Assembly: GCF_002803065.1 (NCBI RefSeq)
Contig: NZ_NNBL01000009.1
Location: forward strand, 73,131 to 137,130
DNA length: 64,000 nt
Source: Streptomyces sp. CB01635
Lineage (GTDB): Bacteria > Actinomycetota > Actinomycetes > Streptomycetales > Streptomycetaceae
Direction: 5' to 3'
Below are positions 1-9,520 of the stretch, piece by piece; position 1 is the stretch's first letter, and the number at the start of each line of letters is the position of its first letter. The translations under genes were made by a program, and so were the position numbers. The notes beneath the pieces were generated by a model. It was not told the origin of the DNA, searched no databases, and saw nothing but the letters and a program-made list of their open reading frames with translations.

Positions 1-1030
1 AGCGGCGTCGCGGCTCAGTCGCGTTCACGGTCGTCCACCAGACGGTAGCCGCCGGTGGCGCGGTGGTCGAGGCCCGGACGGACAACCGGGGCTCCAGCAA
101 AACCGGTCGGCGGCCCGGCGCCGTGGCACCGTCGAGCCGGGCGACGAGGAGGTCCACGGCGCGTTCGGTGAGCGCGGCGGCGGGCACGGCGACCGAGGTC
201 AGTGCGGGGGTGCCCGCGGTGGCGACGACGTCCGAACCGAGCGCCACCACGGACAGATCCTCGGGCACGGCGCGGCCCATGCCGCGCAGCAGCGGGGCGA
301 GATGGGGCGTCGCGGCCTCGTTCTGGACGATGAGGGCGGTGGTGCGCGGGCGTTCGGCCAGGACCCGGGCGAGGGTGCCCGCCACGCTGTCCCAGTCCCC
401 CGCGACGGTCCTGTGGGTGAGCCGCACTCCGCGCGCGGCAGACCGTTCCGCGGCGCCCGCCACGGTACGCACCGCGAAACCGGCGTGTCTGGCGTACGCC
501 GCCTCGGGCGCGCCGAGCAGCACCACTTCGCGGTGCCCCAGGTCGGCGAGGTGATCGACGCACAGTGCTCCGGCGGCCCGGAAGTCGAGGTCGACACAGG
601 CCAGGCCCGCGGGTTCGCGGGGCAGCCCGATCAGGACGGTCGGCACGGGCAGTGCGCGGATCACGTCGAGGCGGGGGTCGACGATGCCGATGTCCATGAG
701 GATCAGCCCGTCGAGGAGGGCGGCGTCCAGGACGCCGTGCTCCTCGTGGTCGGTCAGGAGCAGCACGTTGCAGGCGTGCCGGCGGGCGGCCACGCTCGCC
801 GTGAGCATGAACTCGGCGAGCAGCGGCCGGTGCGCCCCGTCGTCAACGCGCACCGCGAGCCCGATGGTGCGCGAGCGCGCGGAGGAGGGCGGCCGGTAGC
901 CGAGCCGGTTCATCGCGTCGAGGACCTTGCGGCGGGTGGGCGCCGAGATGGGGCGCTTGCCGCTGATCACGTACGAGACCGTGCTGACGGCGACGCCCGC
1001 CTGCCGGGCCACATCCGTGATCGCAACCAT
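1..1030 (-). CDS. LacI family transcriptional regulator (3' end beyond window)
   Basis: The frame reads leftward from an ATG at 1030 and is open to the window edge (about 343 codons), so the gene is essentially complete but its stop is not seen. Residues 1-50 carry the LacI helix-turn-helix (ITDVARQAGVAVSTVSYV) followed by the hinge helix region. The rest is a periplasmic-binding-protein-like effector domain, with the family motif DHLADLGHREVVLLG near residue 165 and a C-terminal LEPRLSVRAST segment typical of the family end. It is a DNA-binding sugar-responsive repressor by family knowledge. The genes it controls are probably left of the window; nothing on the right fits as an operon partner. 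Effector unknown. Confidence 0.85.
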   Translation of the reverse strand, partial: MVAITDVARQAGVAVSTVSYVISGKRPISAPTRRKVLDAMNRLGYRPPSSARSRTIGLAVRVDDGAHRPLLAEFMLTASVAARRHACNVLLLTDHEEHGVLDAALLDGLILMDIGIVDPRLDVIRALPVPTVLIGLPREPAGLACVDLDFRAAGALCVDHLADLGHREVVLLGAPEAAYARHAGFAVRTVAGAAERSAARGVRLTHRTVAGDWDSVAGTLARVLAERPRTTALIVQNEAATPHLAPLLRGMGRAVPEDLSVVALGSDVVATAGTPALTSVAVPAAALTERAVDLLVARLDGATAPGRRPVLLEPRLSVRASTTAPPAATVWWTTVNATEPRRR

Positions 1031-1558
1031 GAGGTACTGCCTGACTCTTCGCCGGGGTCCGCCGCTGTCGTGTGGCCGCTCGGGTCGGCTCGTCGAAATC
1101 GTTCGACACGGTGCGTGGGGCCGCTCGTCCCTGGGCGGCCTCGGTGAGGTTAGGTTCGGCTCCCGCCGGGTGTCTACGGATTCCTCGGCTCTTCGACGAA
1201 TTTCGATGACGGGGCGTTTCACGGACGGGGCGCAGCGAGATCACCGTCGGCGACCGGTCCGTGCCATTCGAGCAGATCCACCCTCGGAGGGCTGATCAAG
1301 AAGTACCAGCGGGCCGCCCGACCAGACGACATCACCACAGCTCACGGCATCGAATCGTATGTCCGAGCGGGACACGCCACCCTGACCCCGGTCCCATAGA
1401 GGCAGCCCGGCCATGCCGGCGGCACCGGGAGGGTTTCTCCGCGGCTTCGGGCAGGCGCCGACGGCCCGCGGATCGGAAGATGGGCACCGGGGCACCGCGC
1501 CGTGTAAGCCCCGGGCCACGCCCTGGCATGTCCCGACCGGGGCACGAGAGGAGAAGCC
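1031..1558. other. Intergenic region with candidate operator and possible IS tail
   Basis: No convincing gene. At 1092-1107 there is an inverted repeat, GTCGAA-ATCG-TTCGAC, about 60 bp upstream of the LacI start and a candidate autoregulatory site. In one plus frame, 1258-1401 reads STLGGLIKKYQRAA and then on to a stop, which resembles the C-terminal LGGLIHEY tail of integrase-type transposases; this is weak evidence for an IS scar. Confidence 0.35.
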
Positions 1559-2101
1559 GTGAAGGACCTCGCCAAATCCACGACGACGCAAGAACACGGT
1601 CAACAGGACGGGGAGACGCTGCTGGCTCTGTACCTCAATGACCACCTGGCCGGGGCCACGGCCGGCGTGGCGCTCTGCCGCCACCTGGCCGAGGCCGAGC
1701 GCTCGGCGCCGCACGCGCTCGGCGAGACGCTGGAAGATCTGGCTCAAGAGATCGACCAGGACCGTTCCGCCCTCCTGGACATCATGTCCGAGCTGGCCGT
1801 CCCGGTGAAGCACTACAAGATCGGTGCCGGCTGGCTCGGCGAGAAACTCGCCCGCCTCATGCCCCACGGCAGCGCACTGGGCCGCACCCGACTGAACACC
1901 CTGGTCGAGCTGGAATCCCTGCAACTGGGAGTGGAAGGCAAAGCGTGTCTGTGGCGAGGCCTGGCCATACTCCCCGACACCACTGAAAACCTGACCCGCC
2001 AACTGCACAGCCTCCTGGAGCGGGCCGACAGCCAGGCGGCCACCCTGGAGAACCTGCGTGCCCGTGCTGCGGAAGCCGCCTTCGCCCAGGACGCACGCTG
2101 A
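1559..2101 (+). CDS. Conserved hypothetical alpha-helical protein
   Basis: The GTG start at 1559 is preceded by GAGGAGAAG, a good ribosome binding site. The 180-residue product is charged, lacks membrane segments and is almost wholly helical by composition (for example NDHLAGATAGVALCRHLAEA and LHSLLERADSQAATLENL), consistent with a four-helix bundle such as a ferritin-like or DUF892-like fold, although no metal ligands can be assigned with confidence. I know similar short proteins in streptomycetes only as hypotheticals. It stands alone: the LacI gene is divergent and IS debris follows. Codon use is like that of its neighbours. Confidence 0.7.
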   Translation: MKDLAKSTTTQEHGQQDGETLLALYLNDHLAGATAGVALCRHLAEAERSAPHALGETLEDLAQEIDQDRSALLDIMSELAVPVKHYKIGAGWLGEKLARLMPHGSALGRTRLNTLVELESLQLGVEGKACLWRGLAILPDTTENLTRQLHSLLERADSQAATLENLRARAAEAAFAQDAR

Positions 2102-2404
2102 GAAGTTCTTGATCCTGCCGCAGCGGCCGACTCCGGCCCACAGTGCTGCCCTCTATGCCCGACTGAACGTCAGCGGAGGCTGTCGGGCCGCCCTGGCAGG
2201 GGCTTGGCCGCCCCCATCCCGGCTTGCGACGACTCTTGTACAACCACACCCTGTCCATGACGCCTCTTGTGTTCGCTCCGCTTTGGCCCAGTCACGTGAT
2301 TCCGACGGCGTTGTCGAAGCTGCCCCTTGGGAACACGTAGCTGCGCGACTCGACGACGGGAGGCGGTGACACACAGGTGGACGACGGTTCGCGTCGTTCG
2401 CAGC
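2102..2404. other. Region without a supported gene
   Basis: No complete reading frame with a ribosome binding site. On the minus strand 2292-2370 reads VESRSYVFPRGSFDNAVGIT then stop, and looks like the tail of a lost gene joined to the transposase remnant at about 2400. Its family is not recognised. Confidence 0.3.
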
Positions 2405-2800
2405 GGCATCGACCAGGTCGATGTGGACGAAGTCGCAGGCGATGATGCCTTCGGCCTGCGCGGTCAGGAACTCGCGCCACGTCGGGCCGCTGCGGCGTGG
2501 AGCTGGATCAATGCCCGCTGCGGTGAGGATCTCCCAGACCGTCGTCGAGCCGACCACAGCCGATCCCGCCGGCTCGTAGCGCACCGGCTTCGTCAGCTGC
2601 CTGCCCAGCACCTCGCTCTCGTGCCGCAGCACCAGCAATTCCGCGTCCTTGGCCATGTCCCGGCCCAGCAGCACCGCCGGGACTGCGAGCAGCTTCCGCG
2701 CCACCTGGTAGACCGGTGGAACGCTCACCCGAACAGGGTTCCAGCAGACAGTGATGCCGCGCCAGACCGTCTCCGAGCAGTAGCGATGAGTTTCCGAACG
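2405..2800 (-). pseudogene. Integrase-core transposase remnant (IS3-like), internally deleted
   Basis: On the minus strand the frame reads VPPVYQVARKLLAVPAVLL, then MAKDAELLVLRHESEVLGRQL, then jumps to TVWEILTAAGIDPAPRR and PTWREFLTAQAEGII-ACDFVHIDLVD, where it breaks off. These are known N-terminal and mid-protein blocks of actinobacterial integrase-core transposases. The roughly 65 residues normally between the KPVRYEPA block and the TVWEIL block are missing, as is the whole C-terminal half with the last catalytic acidic residues. The 3' 108 bp (2408-2515) match another fragment at 56859-56966 with six mismatches. It cannot encode an active enzyme. Confidence 0.8.
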
Positions 2801-2905
2801 GCACACGGCCCGGGTGCCGACCGAGCGACGGACTGAGTGTCCCCGTATACGGCGCACTCGTACGTGGTCAGAACCCGCCCGAGGCCGAACCATGTCGCTG
2901 GCCAC

Positions 2906-3492
2906 GTGGCGACGTAGATCCCCTACCGGTCCGCCCGATCAATGCCCATCGGTTCCGCCTTCATCGACGTCACCCATGACGCAACGGACAAACCGATGGT
3001 CAGGCAGGCAGCGGTGTTCGCGCTGGCTGCGCAGACCCCTGTCCTACCGAAACTGACGATCATGGCTCCCCTCGCGACTCGACGGCTGAACTTCCACCGC
3101 CACCCACAAGGCGGCCATACGCATCTGGGGCACACACCGGGTCCTCACGTCCTCGTTCCGGTGAGAGCTGGCCGGTGGGCGTCGCGGCTACGGCCACGGC
3201 TGGAGGGCGTGCATCTGGGGCCGCCAGGACACTCGTCCCGTTTCGGATCGTAGCGGCGGGCCGCAGGCCGATATGCGGCAGGCCACGGCCCGGGCCTTCG
3301 ACCTGTTGGCCGGTGAGGCGCCGCAAGGAGCACACACGGCTGTCTTTCGCCGACATGACGGCCTGTGCTCATCGCCGCACACTCAGATGCCGCATAGCCG
3401 GATCACTCCTGGGTACTGGAAAGCGGACGGCAGTCTCCCACCCGGCGATCCCACTCCGGGCGGTCCAGCCGGAGCCACGAGGGGACAAAACG
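2906..3492. other. Region without a supported gene
   Basis: Open frames exist on both strands (for example plus 2942-3253), but none has a ribosome binding site with a recognisable protein. The segment at 2942-3060 reads MPIGSAFIDVTHDATDKPM and is the most protein-like piece, without a family assignment. I treat the region as IS-flanking debris. Confidence 0.3.
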
Positions 3493-3909
3493 ATGTGCGA
3501 CGACAGCATCCCCAAGGAACTGTTCGCGACCGTCGCCCAGGACGCCCTACGCGACCTCCACCAAACCCCCGACGACCGGACCGCGCTGGACACGCTGGCC
3601 GCCTGCGACATTCTCGTTCCTGAACCGACTGAGCCCGATACTCACGACCACCCGGAAGACGGCCGGCTGACCCTCCCCCTGATCGACGACCCACCACACC
3701 TGCGGGCCGTCCCCGTCTTCACGTCAGCAGAGCGAATGGGCCAGGCGCTCCCCGACATTCTCGTGAGTCACCCGGTACAACTCGGGCTACTGGCAGCCAA
3801 CTGGCCCACCGACGAAGATCTGGCGCTCCTCATCGATCCCGGCCACCACGACGGTCTGATCCTCACCAGTCAAGGCGTACGAGCGCTACTCGCCCCGCCT
3901 CGGACGTGA
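3493..3909 (+). CDS. SseB-like domain protein
   Basis: A 138-residue acidic soluble protein. The ATG at 3493 is chosen because GAGGGGACAAAACG precedes it, and because the longer upstream frame is arginine/proline-rich noise. The core VPVFTSAERMGQALP followed by LLAANWPTDEDLALLIDPG is the pattern of the SseB N-terminal domain (PF07179 family), in which a short strand carrying xPVFTS is followed by an Asn-Pro/Asn-Trp turn. Many streptomycetes carry several SseB-like proteins of unknown function; in E. coli SseB is linked to serine sensitivity. No operon partner. Function not assigned beyond the fold. Confidence 0.7.
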   Translation: MCDDSIPKELFATVAQDALRDLHQTPDDRTALDTLAACDILVPEPTEPDTHDHPEDGRLTLPLIDDPPHLRAVPVFTSAERMGQALPDILVSHPVQLGLLAANWPTDEDLALLIDPGHHDGLILTSQGVRALLAPPRT

Positions 3910-4065
3910 CCGCCACCTCACCAAGCGCGGATACCCGGCATCATGGTGGCTCGGCCGACGACCCCGGAAGCCCGGTGACCCACGACGACATCGTGAACGG
4001 GAACGTCCCGAGTTCCCGGGGCGGCACCAGGCCGGCCGCCCAGCAGATCCGATAGGCGACAACCA

Positions 4066-4572
4066 TGGTGACGTTCTCGGTCGGCGGCACGGTCAGTGTC
4101 GAGACGACGGGGCGTCCGTTGCGGTTCAGCCCGCGTTTCGACCTTCCCGGCCAACAACTGATCGTCGCCGGATATGCGGACGCGCGAGAAGCAGCTGGCT
4201 GACACCTTCGGCAGCATTCAGTGGCTGTGGTCGGAGAACGACTTTCTCCAGTTCGACAAGGACCGTCGGGGGCTCTGCAGCGCTGCGTTCTTCCTCCCGC
4301 TCCGGTCCGCTCCTTACGAGGCGGGACTCGGCGCGGCAGCACAGCCGCCGAGCGTGCCGGCCGGGCTGCGGGCCAACGCGCCGTCGGAGTTCGAACTACC
4401 CCAGGCGACCGTGTTCCGCTGCGCCCGGACGGCGCCGAGTTGGTGCGCCTGCGCGCCCCCGACCTGCTCGCCAGGCAGCCCGACGCCCGGATCGCCATCG
4501 CCCCCGACGTAGAACTGCTGGTCCACGAAGGCGCGTTGACCCGCTGGCGCCTCACCACAGCAGACCACACTC
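4066..4572 (+). pseudogene. Frameshifted conserved hypothetical gene
   Basis: Three successive plus frames read as one protein. The first is MVTFSVGGTVSVETTGRPLRF up to AGYADAREAA (4066-4195). The second is DTFGSIQWLWSENDFLQFDK up to LPQATVFRC (about 4200-4425). The third is PDGAELVRLRAPDLLARQPD up to HEGALTRWRLTTAD (about 4425-4565). The joined product resembles a streptomycete hypothetical protein of unknown function. At least two frameshifts break it, and the 3' end is replaced by a transposase fragment that begins at about 4573. Confidence 0.55.
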
Positions 4573-5166
4573 ACCTGGGCCGCCTTCCCCCGCTCCCAAG
4601 CCGACGCACTCCTCGCCATGGGCCTCATCGAGACCATCACCCTGACCGGATAGCAGCCGTGCACCCTCGCCGCCACCGAACACACCACACGCCGGCTCCG
4701 GACCCTCCACACCACGGCGCACCCCACAGCCGACCGGGTCACCCAGACAATCAGGAACCTCGTGATGGACTGTCAAGGTGCAGGCATCCGCGGGAAGTTC
4801 CTCATCCGCGACCGCGATGCCAAGTACCCCGCCCTCATCGACGAGATCCTCGCCGACGCCGGCATCCGCACCGCCTTCACCGGCGCACGCAAACCCCGCA
4901 TGAACTCGATCACGGAACGCTGGGTGCGCACCCTCCGCCGCGAACTCCTCGACCGCACCCTCATCTGGAACCAGCAGCACCTACGCCACGCCCTACGCGC
5001 CTACGAGCTCCATGACAACGAGCACCGCACCCACCGATCGCTCCAGACCACCGCTCCGCTCCACCCTCTCCCCCAACCGCTCGAACCCGAGCGAATCCCC
5101 AGTCTCCGCATACGCCGACACGACCGCCTCGGCGGCGTCCTCCGCGAGTACCGACATGCTGCATGA
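4573..5166 (+). pseudogene. Integrase-core transposase remnant, C-terminal half with internal stop
   Basis: The frame starts TWAAFPRSQADALLAMGLIE, hits an in-frame TAG at 4651-4653 and continues as CTLAATEHTTRRLRTLHTTA, then FLIRDRDAKYPALIDEILAD, PRMNSITERWVRTLRRELLD and the terminal IRRHDRLGGVLREY-RHAA. These are the central and C-terminal blocks of the rve-type transposase, including the Asp in RDRD and the ME/TERW block normally carrying the last acidic residue. The N-terminal helix-turn-helix part is absent. The internal amber codon and truncation show it is dead. Confidence 0.8.
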
Positions 5167-5693
5167 CCTGCATGGACCTACTTTCCGGCACCCACAGCGC
5201 GGGATCAGTCAGTCGGCCCTGTCCGTCGGCTGCGTGGACCCAGAACCTGCCGGCCACCGGGCGTCGCGTGGACGGACGGTGCAGGCGCCAGCCGACTGAG
5301 TGCAAGGTGAGCCGGTGAGCAGGCGGACGACCTCCAGCTCCGCGCCGACCAACCGTCCGGCTGACACACCGCGCGACGTAGTACCCCCGCAGCCGGCTGC
5401 TGGTCATGCCGGTGTCTTTCGGTCAGCGCACCACGGCCGTCTCGAGCGGCAGCCGCGCCGACGCCGCGATCGACTCGGCGTCGATGCCGGCAGCGTGCAG
5501 TTGCTCCGCCGGACTCGCCGAGCCGAGCATCGCACGGACGGCGAGGCGCACATCCTCTGCCACGGAGCCTGCACGCAGCGGTGAAGTACGCCCGGCCGTC
5601 TGGCGTTTCGGCACCGGTCCTGCGCTCCTGCGTTTCCTTTTGGAGCCTTGCTCATCTCACGGTCGATGTGCGATCTTAGTTTTGTTCCGTTCA
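5167..5693. other. Intergenic region, possible 63-codon frame
   Basis: The only frame worth noting is minus 5423-5614 (GTG start, with an AGGA at suitable distance), 63 residues ending AEQLHAAGIDAESIAASARL-PLETAVVR. It lies divergent to the LacI gene and resembles no family I can name; it may be a gene fragment. The rest shows no coding signal. Confidence 0.3.
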
Positions 5694-5707
5694 TGGAAAC
5701 GTTTCCA
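5694..5707. promoter_or_regulatory. Perfect 14-bp palindrome, likely LacI-family operator
   Basis: TGGAAACGTTTCCA is a perfect inverted repeat with the central CG step typical of LacI/GalR-family sites. It ends 16 bp before the TTG start of the LacI-type gene at 5724. Position and symmetry suggest autoregulation. I saw no second copy in front of the isomerase or transporter genes downstream. Confidence 0.7.
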
Positions 5708-5723
5708 CAAGGAGGTGGGGCGG

Positions 5724-6719
5724 TTGGCCACGATCAAGGACGTCGCGGCACGGGCCGGGGTCGCACTCGGTACCGCATCCCGGGTACTCAGCGGCAGCAG
5801 CCAGACCTCGGCCGACTCACGGTCCCGCGTGCTCGCCGCCGCAGCGGAGCTCGGATACATCGCCAACGGACCCGCCCGTTCCCTGCGGCGGGCCCGAACC
5901 GACGTACTGGGACTGCTCGTCTCGGACATCCGCAACCCGTTCTTCTCCGAACTGGCCCACGCCGCCGAACAGGAGGCACGCCACCACGGCTACACCGTGC
6001 TGCTGGCCAATGCGAACGAGGACGCGGAGCAGGCCGACGCCTACCTTCGCACCTTCGCCGCCCAACGCATCGACGGCCTGTTGTTCTCGCCGCAGGGCAC
6101 CGTCTCGCCGCAGGTCGCGGCCACGCTCGCGTCCGGGCTGCCGCTCGTGTTCCTCAATCGCACGATCGAGGGCGTCGACGCCCCGCTGTACGGCACCGAC
6201 AACGCTCAAGGCGTCCAGCAGGTACTCGCCTGGCTGCAGCGCCGGGGGCATCACGACGTCGCGTTCATCGGCGGCCCTGACACGCTCTCGACTGGAGCCG
6301 AGCGCCGCGCCGCCTACCTCGCCGGGCGCCAGGCGCACGGCATCAGTACCGACGACAGGCTGCTCGACGCCGGTGACTTCCTGGCCGGCGGTGCGGCAGA
6401 GGCCATGTGCCGCATCCTCGACCGCGAGGTCACGTTCACCGCCGCGTTCGGTGCGAACGGCCAGACGACCCTGGGAGCCGTGCGCGCGCTACGCGAGCGG
6501 CTCGGCGCAGAGCAGGCAGCCCGCATCGAGGTCGTCTCCTTTGACGACCTGGACTGGTTCGAGTTCACCTCGCCGCCCATCAGCGCGGTCCGCAACGACG
6601 CTTCGTCGATCGGCCGGCTCGGCGTACGTGGGCTCGTCGACCTCATCGCAGACCGCACCGCACCCGGACAACGTATTCCCACCACCTTCGTCGACCGGTC
6701 CGTGCAGGACATCCGATGA
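5724..6719 (+). CDS. LacI family transcriptional regulator
   Basis: A 331-residue protein. TTG at 5724 is preferred: AAGGAGGT lies 8 bp upstream and the LacI-family start motif ATIKDVAARAGVALGTASRV follows at once. Residues 1-55 form the helix-turn-helix and hinge (GPARSLRRARTDVLGLLV marks the linker into the effector domain). Residues 60-331 are a type-1 periplasmic-binding-like domain with SDIRNPFFSELAHAAEQEA and the FDDLDWFEFTSPPISAVRN block. The palindrome at 5694-5707 is its probable operator. The next genes are an RpiB-type isomerase and an MHS-type permease on the same strand, so a pentose, tetritol or related sugar/polyol effector is a reasonable inference. Confidence 0.9.
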   Translation: MATIKDVAARAGVALGTASRVLSGSSQTSADSRSRVLAAAAELGYIANGPARSLRRARTDVLGLLVSDIRNPFFSELAHAAEQEARHHGYTVLLANANEDAEQADAYLRTFAAQRIDGLLFSPQGTVSPQVAATLASGLPLVFLNRTIEGVDAPLYGTDNAQGVQQVLAWLQRRGHHDVAFIGGPDTLSTGAERRAAYLAGRQAHGISTDDRLLDAGDFLAGGAAEAMCRILDREVTFTAAFGANGQTTLGAVRALRERLGAEQAARIEVVSFDDLDWFEFTSPPISAVRNDASSIGRLGVRGLVDLIADRTAPGQRIPTTFVDRSVQDIR

Positions 6720-7001
6720 GGATCCGAATCGCCCTCGGCGCCGCCGTCACGAAGGCAGTGACTACCTCAGCCCCTCGCCTCGTCCCAGCCAATCTGTCGC
6801 AGCCCGATCGGCCGACACGCAGTCGGCCGGGCGGAGAGCACCCCTCCGAAGCGAATGGGTGTGCACCCTGATGGCGCCCGCGGCCGAGCAGGCAATGCCC
6901 CGCAAGACAGTCGTGCTTGTCGCCGGTACACACGCCCCAGTACTGCAACGCCCATCACCCATCAGGCGGAAGACAGTGCACCCATCTTGAAAGGACCAAC
7001 G

Positions 7002-7457
7002 ATGCAGGTCGCCCTCGGCGCAGACCACGCAGGATATGCGCTCAAGGCCGCTGTCCACGAAGCCATTGAGGCTCTCGGCCACGAGGTGATCGACTGCGGC
7101 ACCCACAGCTGCGACCCCGTCGACTTCCCGGACATCACCCGCACCACCTGCGAAGTTGTGCTCTCCGGTTCCGCCGATCGGGCCGTGCTCGTATGCGGCA
7201 CCGGCCAGGGCGCTGTCATGGCCGCCAACAAACTCCCCGGCATCCGCTGCGGCCTCGCCCACGAGCCCTACTCCGCCCACCAGGCAGTCGAGCACGACGA
7301 CGCCAACACCATCGCGATGGGGGCCTGGCTCGTCCCGCACGCACTCGTGCCCGACATCATCCGTGAGTTCCTCGGGGCCGTCTTCGACGACGACGAAGAC
7401 ACCCGCCGTCGCGTCTCAAAACTCAACGCGCTCGACGCCCTCACCTCGGCCCCCTGA
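7002..7457 (+). CDS. RpiB/LacA/LacB family sugar-phosphate isomerase
   Basis: A 151-residue cytoplasmic aldose-ketose phosphate isomerase. The start ATG at 7002 follows GAAAGGA. Family motifs are ALGADHAGYALKAAV at the N-terminus (phosphate-binding DHAG), DFPDITRTTCEVV in the middle, VLVCGTGQGAVMAANKLPGI carrying the catalytic-base Cys, and IRCGLAHEPYSAHQAVEHDD-ANTIAMG. RpiB interconverts ribose-5-P and ribulose-5-P; relatives act on galactose-6-P, allose-6-P or erythrulose-4-P, and the sequence alone does not settle which. It lies between a LacI regulator and an MFS permease, so it probably serves a catabolic pathway rather than the housekeeping pentose phosphate route. Confidence 0.85.
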   Translation: MQVALGADHAGYALKAAVHEAIEALGHEVIDCGTHSCDPVDFPDITRTTCEVVLSGSADRAVLVCGTGQGAVMAANKLPGIRCGLAHEPYSAHQAVEHDDANTIAMGAWLVPHALVPDIIREFLGAVFDDDEDTRRRVSKLNALDALTSAP

Positions 7458-7660
7458 CCAACCACTCACCCCCCCCAAGCAAGTGCACCCGCTCTTTCGC
7501 TGACACCGAACTCGCCCTACCCACGGACGACTACGCCGGGCGGCTCCTCGGCATGCCCGAAAACACTCACTCAATGGACCGGCCTGCCCTCGTGCGGCCC
7601 CCCATCCTCCTCGCTGCGTAGGCGCCGGCAACGATCCGGCGACCGATCAAGGAGAACCTC

Positions 7661-9046
7661 ATGTCCACCAGTACCCCCGCCGGACGACAAAGCGCGCTGG
7701 GTTCCAAGGACCGCTTCAAGACAGCGATCGCTGCTGCCTTCGGCACCAGCGTCGAGAACTACGACTTCATCGCGTACGGCACGGCCTCCGCGCTCTACTT
7801 CGGAGCGGTCTTCTTTCCCGGGAGCGACCGGTTCGTCGGCACTCTTCTCTCCTTCGCGACTCTCGCTGTCGGCTTCGTCATGCGCCCGCTGGGCGGCGCC
7901 ATCGGCGGCTACTTCGCCGACAAGTTCGGCCGTAAACCCGTCCTCGTCGCAGCGATGACCGTCATGGGCGCGGCAACGTTCCTCATCGGCGCGCTGCCCA
8001 CTTACGAACAAGTCGGTGTGCTCGCACCGATCCTGCTCGTGGCCATCCGCATGATCCAGGGCCTCGCGTTCGGAGCCGAATGGGGCGGAGCGATCACCAT
8101 GGCCTACGAACACGCACCGTGGCACCGCCGGGGCATGTTTGCCGCGATACCCCAGTCAGGCAACCCGCTGGGCATAGCCCTGGCCAGCGGTGTGTTCGCG
8201 TGGAGCGACACCCTCGACGGCAACTGGCAGTGGAGGACCCCCTTCCTGCTCAGCGCCATCCTCGTGATCGTCGCGCTGATCGTTCGCTCCCGGCTCTCCG
8301 AATCCCCTGAATTCCAGGAAGCCCAGGCCAGCGGCGAGACCAAGAAGAACCCGCTCCGGGCCACCCTGGCTGACGACTGGCAGGGCATCCTGCGCGTCAT
8401 AGCCTTGCGCGTCGTCGAATCCTTTGCCTACTACTCGACCGCCACCTACCTTCTCAGCTACATCACCGAACGCCACCCCGATCTCAGGCCCGTCGCTCTG
8501 GGCGCCATCACCGCCGCCAGCCTTCTCGCCATTGCAGTCACCTTTCTCGCCGGCGCACTCACGGACCGCATCGGACGCCGCCCGATATATATCGCTGCCT
8601 GCGTCGCGGCGATCCTCTTCGCCTTCCCGATGTATCTGCTCACCAACTCCGCCCGACCCGCCCTCGTAGTGACGGTATTCATCATCGGAATCGGCCTCAT
8701 CCACGCATCACTCACAGGAACCCAGGGCTCTCTGCTCACCGAGCAGTTCCGCACCGCGACCCGTACCTCGGGAGCCTCGCTCGGCTACCAAATCGCCGCG
8801 GCCATCGGCGGCTTCGCCCCACTGCTCGCGGCCGCCCTGGTAGGGGCCTTCGGTTGGCCAGGCGCGGCCCTGCTCTACCTCGGCGCGGCCGTGATCGGGC
8901 TCGTCGGCATCCTCGCAACCAAGGAAACCTGGGGCCGCCATGAGCGGGAGCGCGTGCTCCGCCTCGTCGCGGAACAAGGCCATGGCCAGACCACGTCTGG
9001 CGTGTCGGTGAATGCCGACTTGTCGTCGTCGTCAGAGTTTCGGTGA
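7661..9046 (+). CDS. MFS transporter, metabolite:H+ symporter (MHS) type
   Basis: A 461-residue inner-membrane protein with about 12 hydrophobic segments. The start ATG at 7661 follows AAGGAGAA. The N-terminus FGTSVENYDFIAYGTASALY and the loop GGYFADKFGRKPVL match the MHS (ProP/ShiA/KgtP) subfamily. The second half repeats the loop as GALTDRIGRRP, the usual MFS duplication signature. The motif IQGLAFGAEWGGAITMAYEH is also MHS-like. MHS members import dicarboxylates, shikimate, osmolytes or sugar acids by proton symport; the substrate here is unknown. It lies 203 bp after the isomerase gene and likely belongs to the same LacI-controlled unit. The C-terminal 25 residues are serine-rich and poorly conserved in character. 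Confidence 0.85.
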   Translation: MSTSTPAGRQSALGSKDRFKTAIAAAFGTSVENYDFIAYGTASALYFGAVFFPGSDRFVGTLLSFATLAVGFVMRPLGGAIGGYFADKFGRKPVLVAAMTVMGAATFLIGALPTYEQVGVLAPILLVAIRMIQGLAFGAEWGGAITMAYEHAPWHRRGMFAAIPQSGNPLGIALASGVFAWSDTLDGNWQWRTPFLLSAILVIVALIVRSRLSESPEFQEAQASGETKKNPLRATLADDWQGILRVIALRVVESFAYYSTATYLLSYITERHPDLRPVALGAITAASLLAIAVTFLAGALTDRIGRRPIYIAACVAAILFAFPMYLLTNSARPALVVTVFIIGIGLIHASLTGTQGSLLTEQFRTATRTSGASLGYQIAAAIGGFAPLLAAALVGAFGWPGAALLYLGAAVIGLVGILATKETWGRHERERVLRLVAEQGHGQTTSGVSVNADLSSSSEFR

Positions 9047-9520
9047 ACTTGGTCGCCCTCACGGTGCATCGTGGTGTGATCCCCAGCGCTCACCCACCCC
9101 GCAGACCACCGCCCGCCCGAGTGGGTGCCGGCGATCTGGGTCGTTGGGATTTCGGTCATGGTCACACTCGCGCGTAGGTGGTCGAACTCCGCGCGCGTGC
9201 TACTGGCGGGTGTTCACGAGTGGGTTTGGTCAGCACCGTCTCGCCACATCAGATGTTGCTTTCCCGTCCGCGCGCTGATCGTTTCCCGGACAGCGGCAGA
9301 CACCTGGCCTGCACCCGGTGTCAAACCTTACGAACCGGCCCTCGACCAGGGCGCAAAGGGGAGGGCGGCCTTCTCCCTTCCCGCCACGCTCCGAACGGGG
9401 CACCTATCCCGGGAGCTCCGTACGCTCCCGCCACTCGTAGACGGGCAAGAGGCCTTGCGAGGTCTCCTACTGACCCGTCGTGGGTGCTCGTACCCCCCCC
9501 AGCAACGGGACCTTGATGTC
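9047..9520. other. Region without a supported gene
   Basis: No frame here has both a start signal and a recognisable product. The right part borders the GH3 remnant and may be its scrambled 5' end. Confidence 0.4.

Noticed and set aside
302-1147. Long plus-strand frame opposite the LacI gene
   Set aside because: It is the antisense shadow of the LacI reading frame, with low-complexity Gly/Arg composition and no ribosome binding site.
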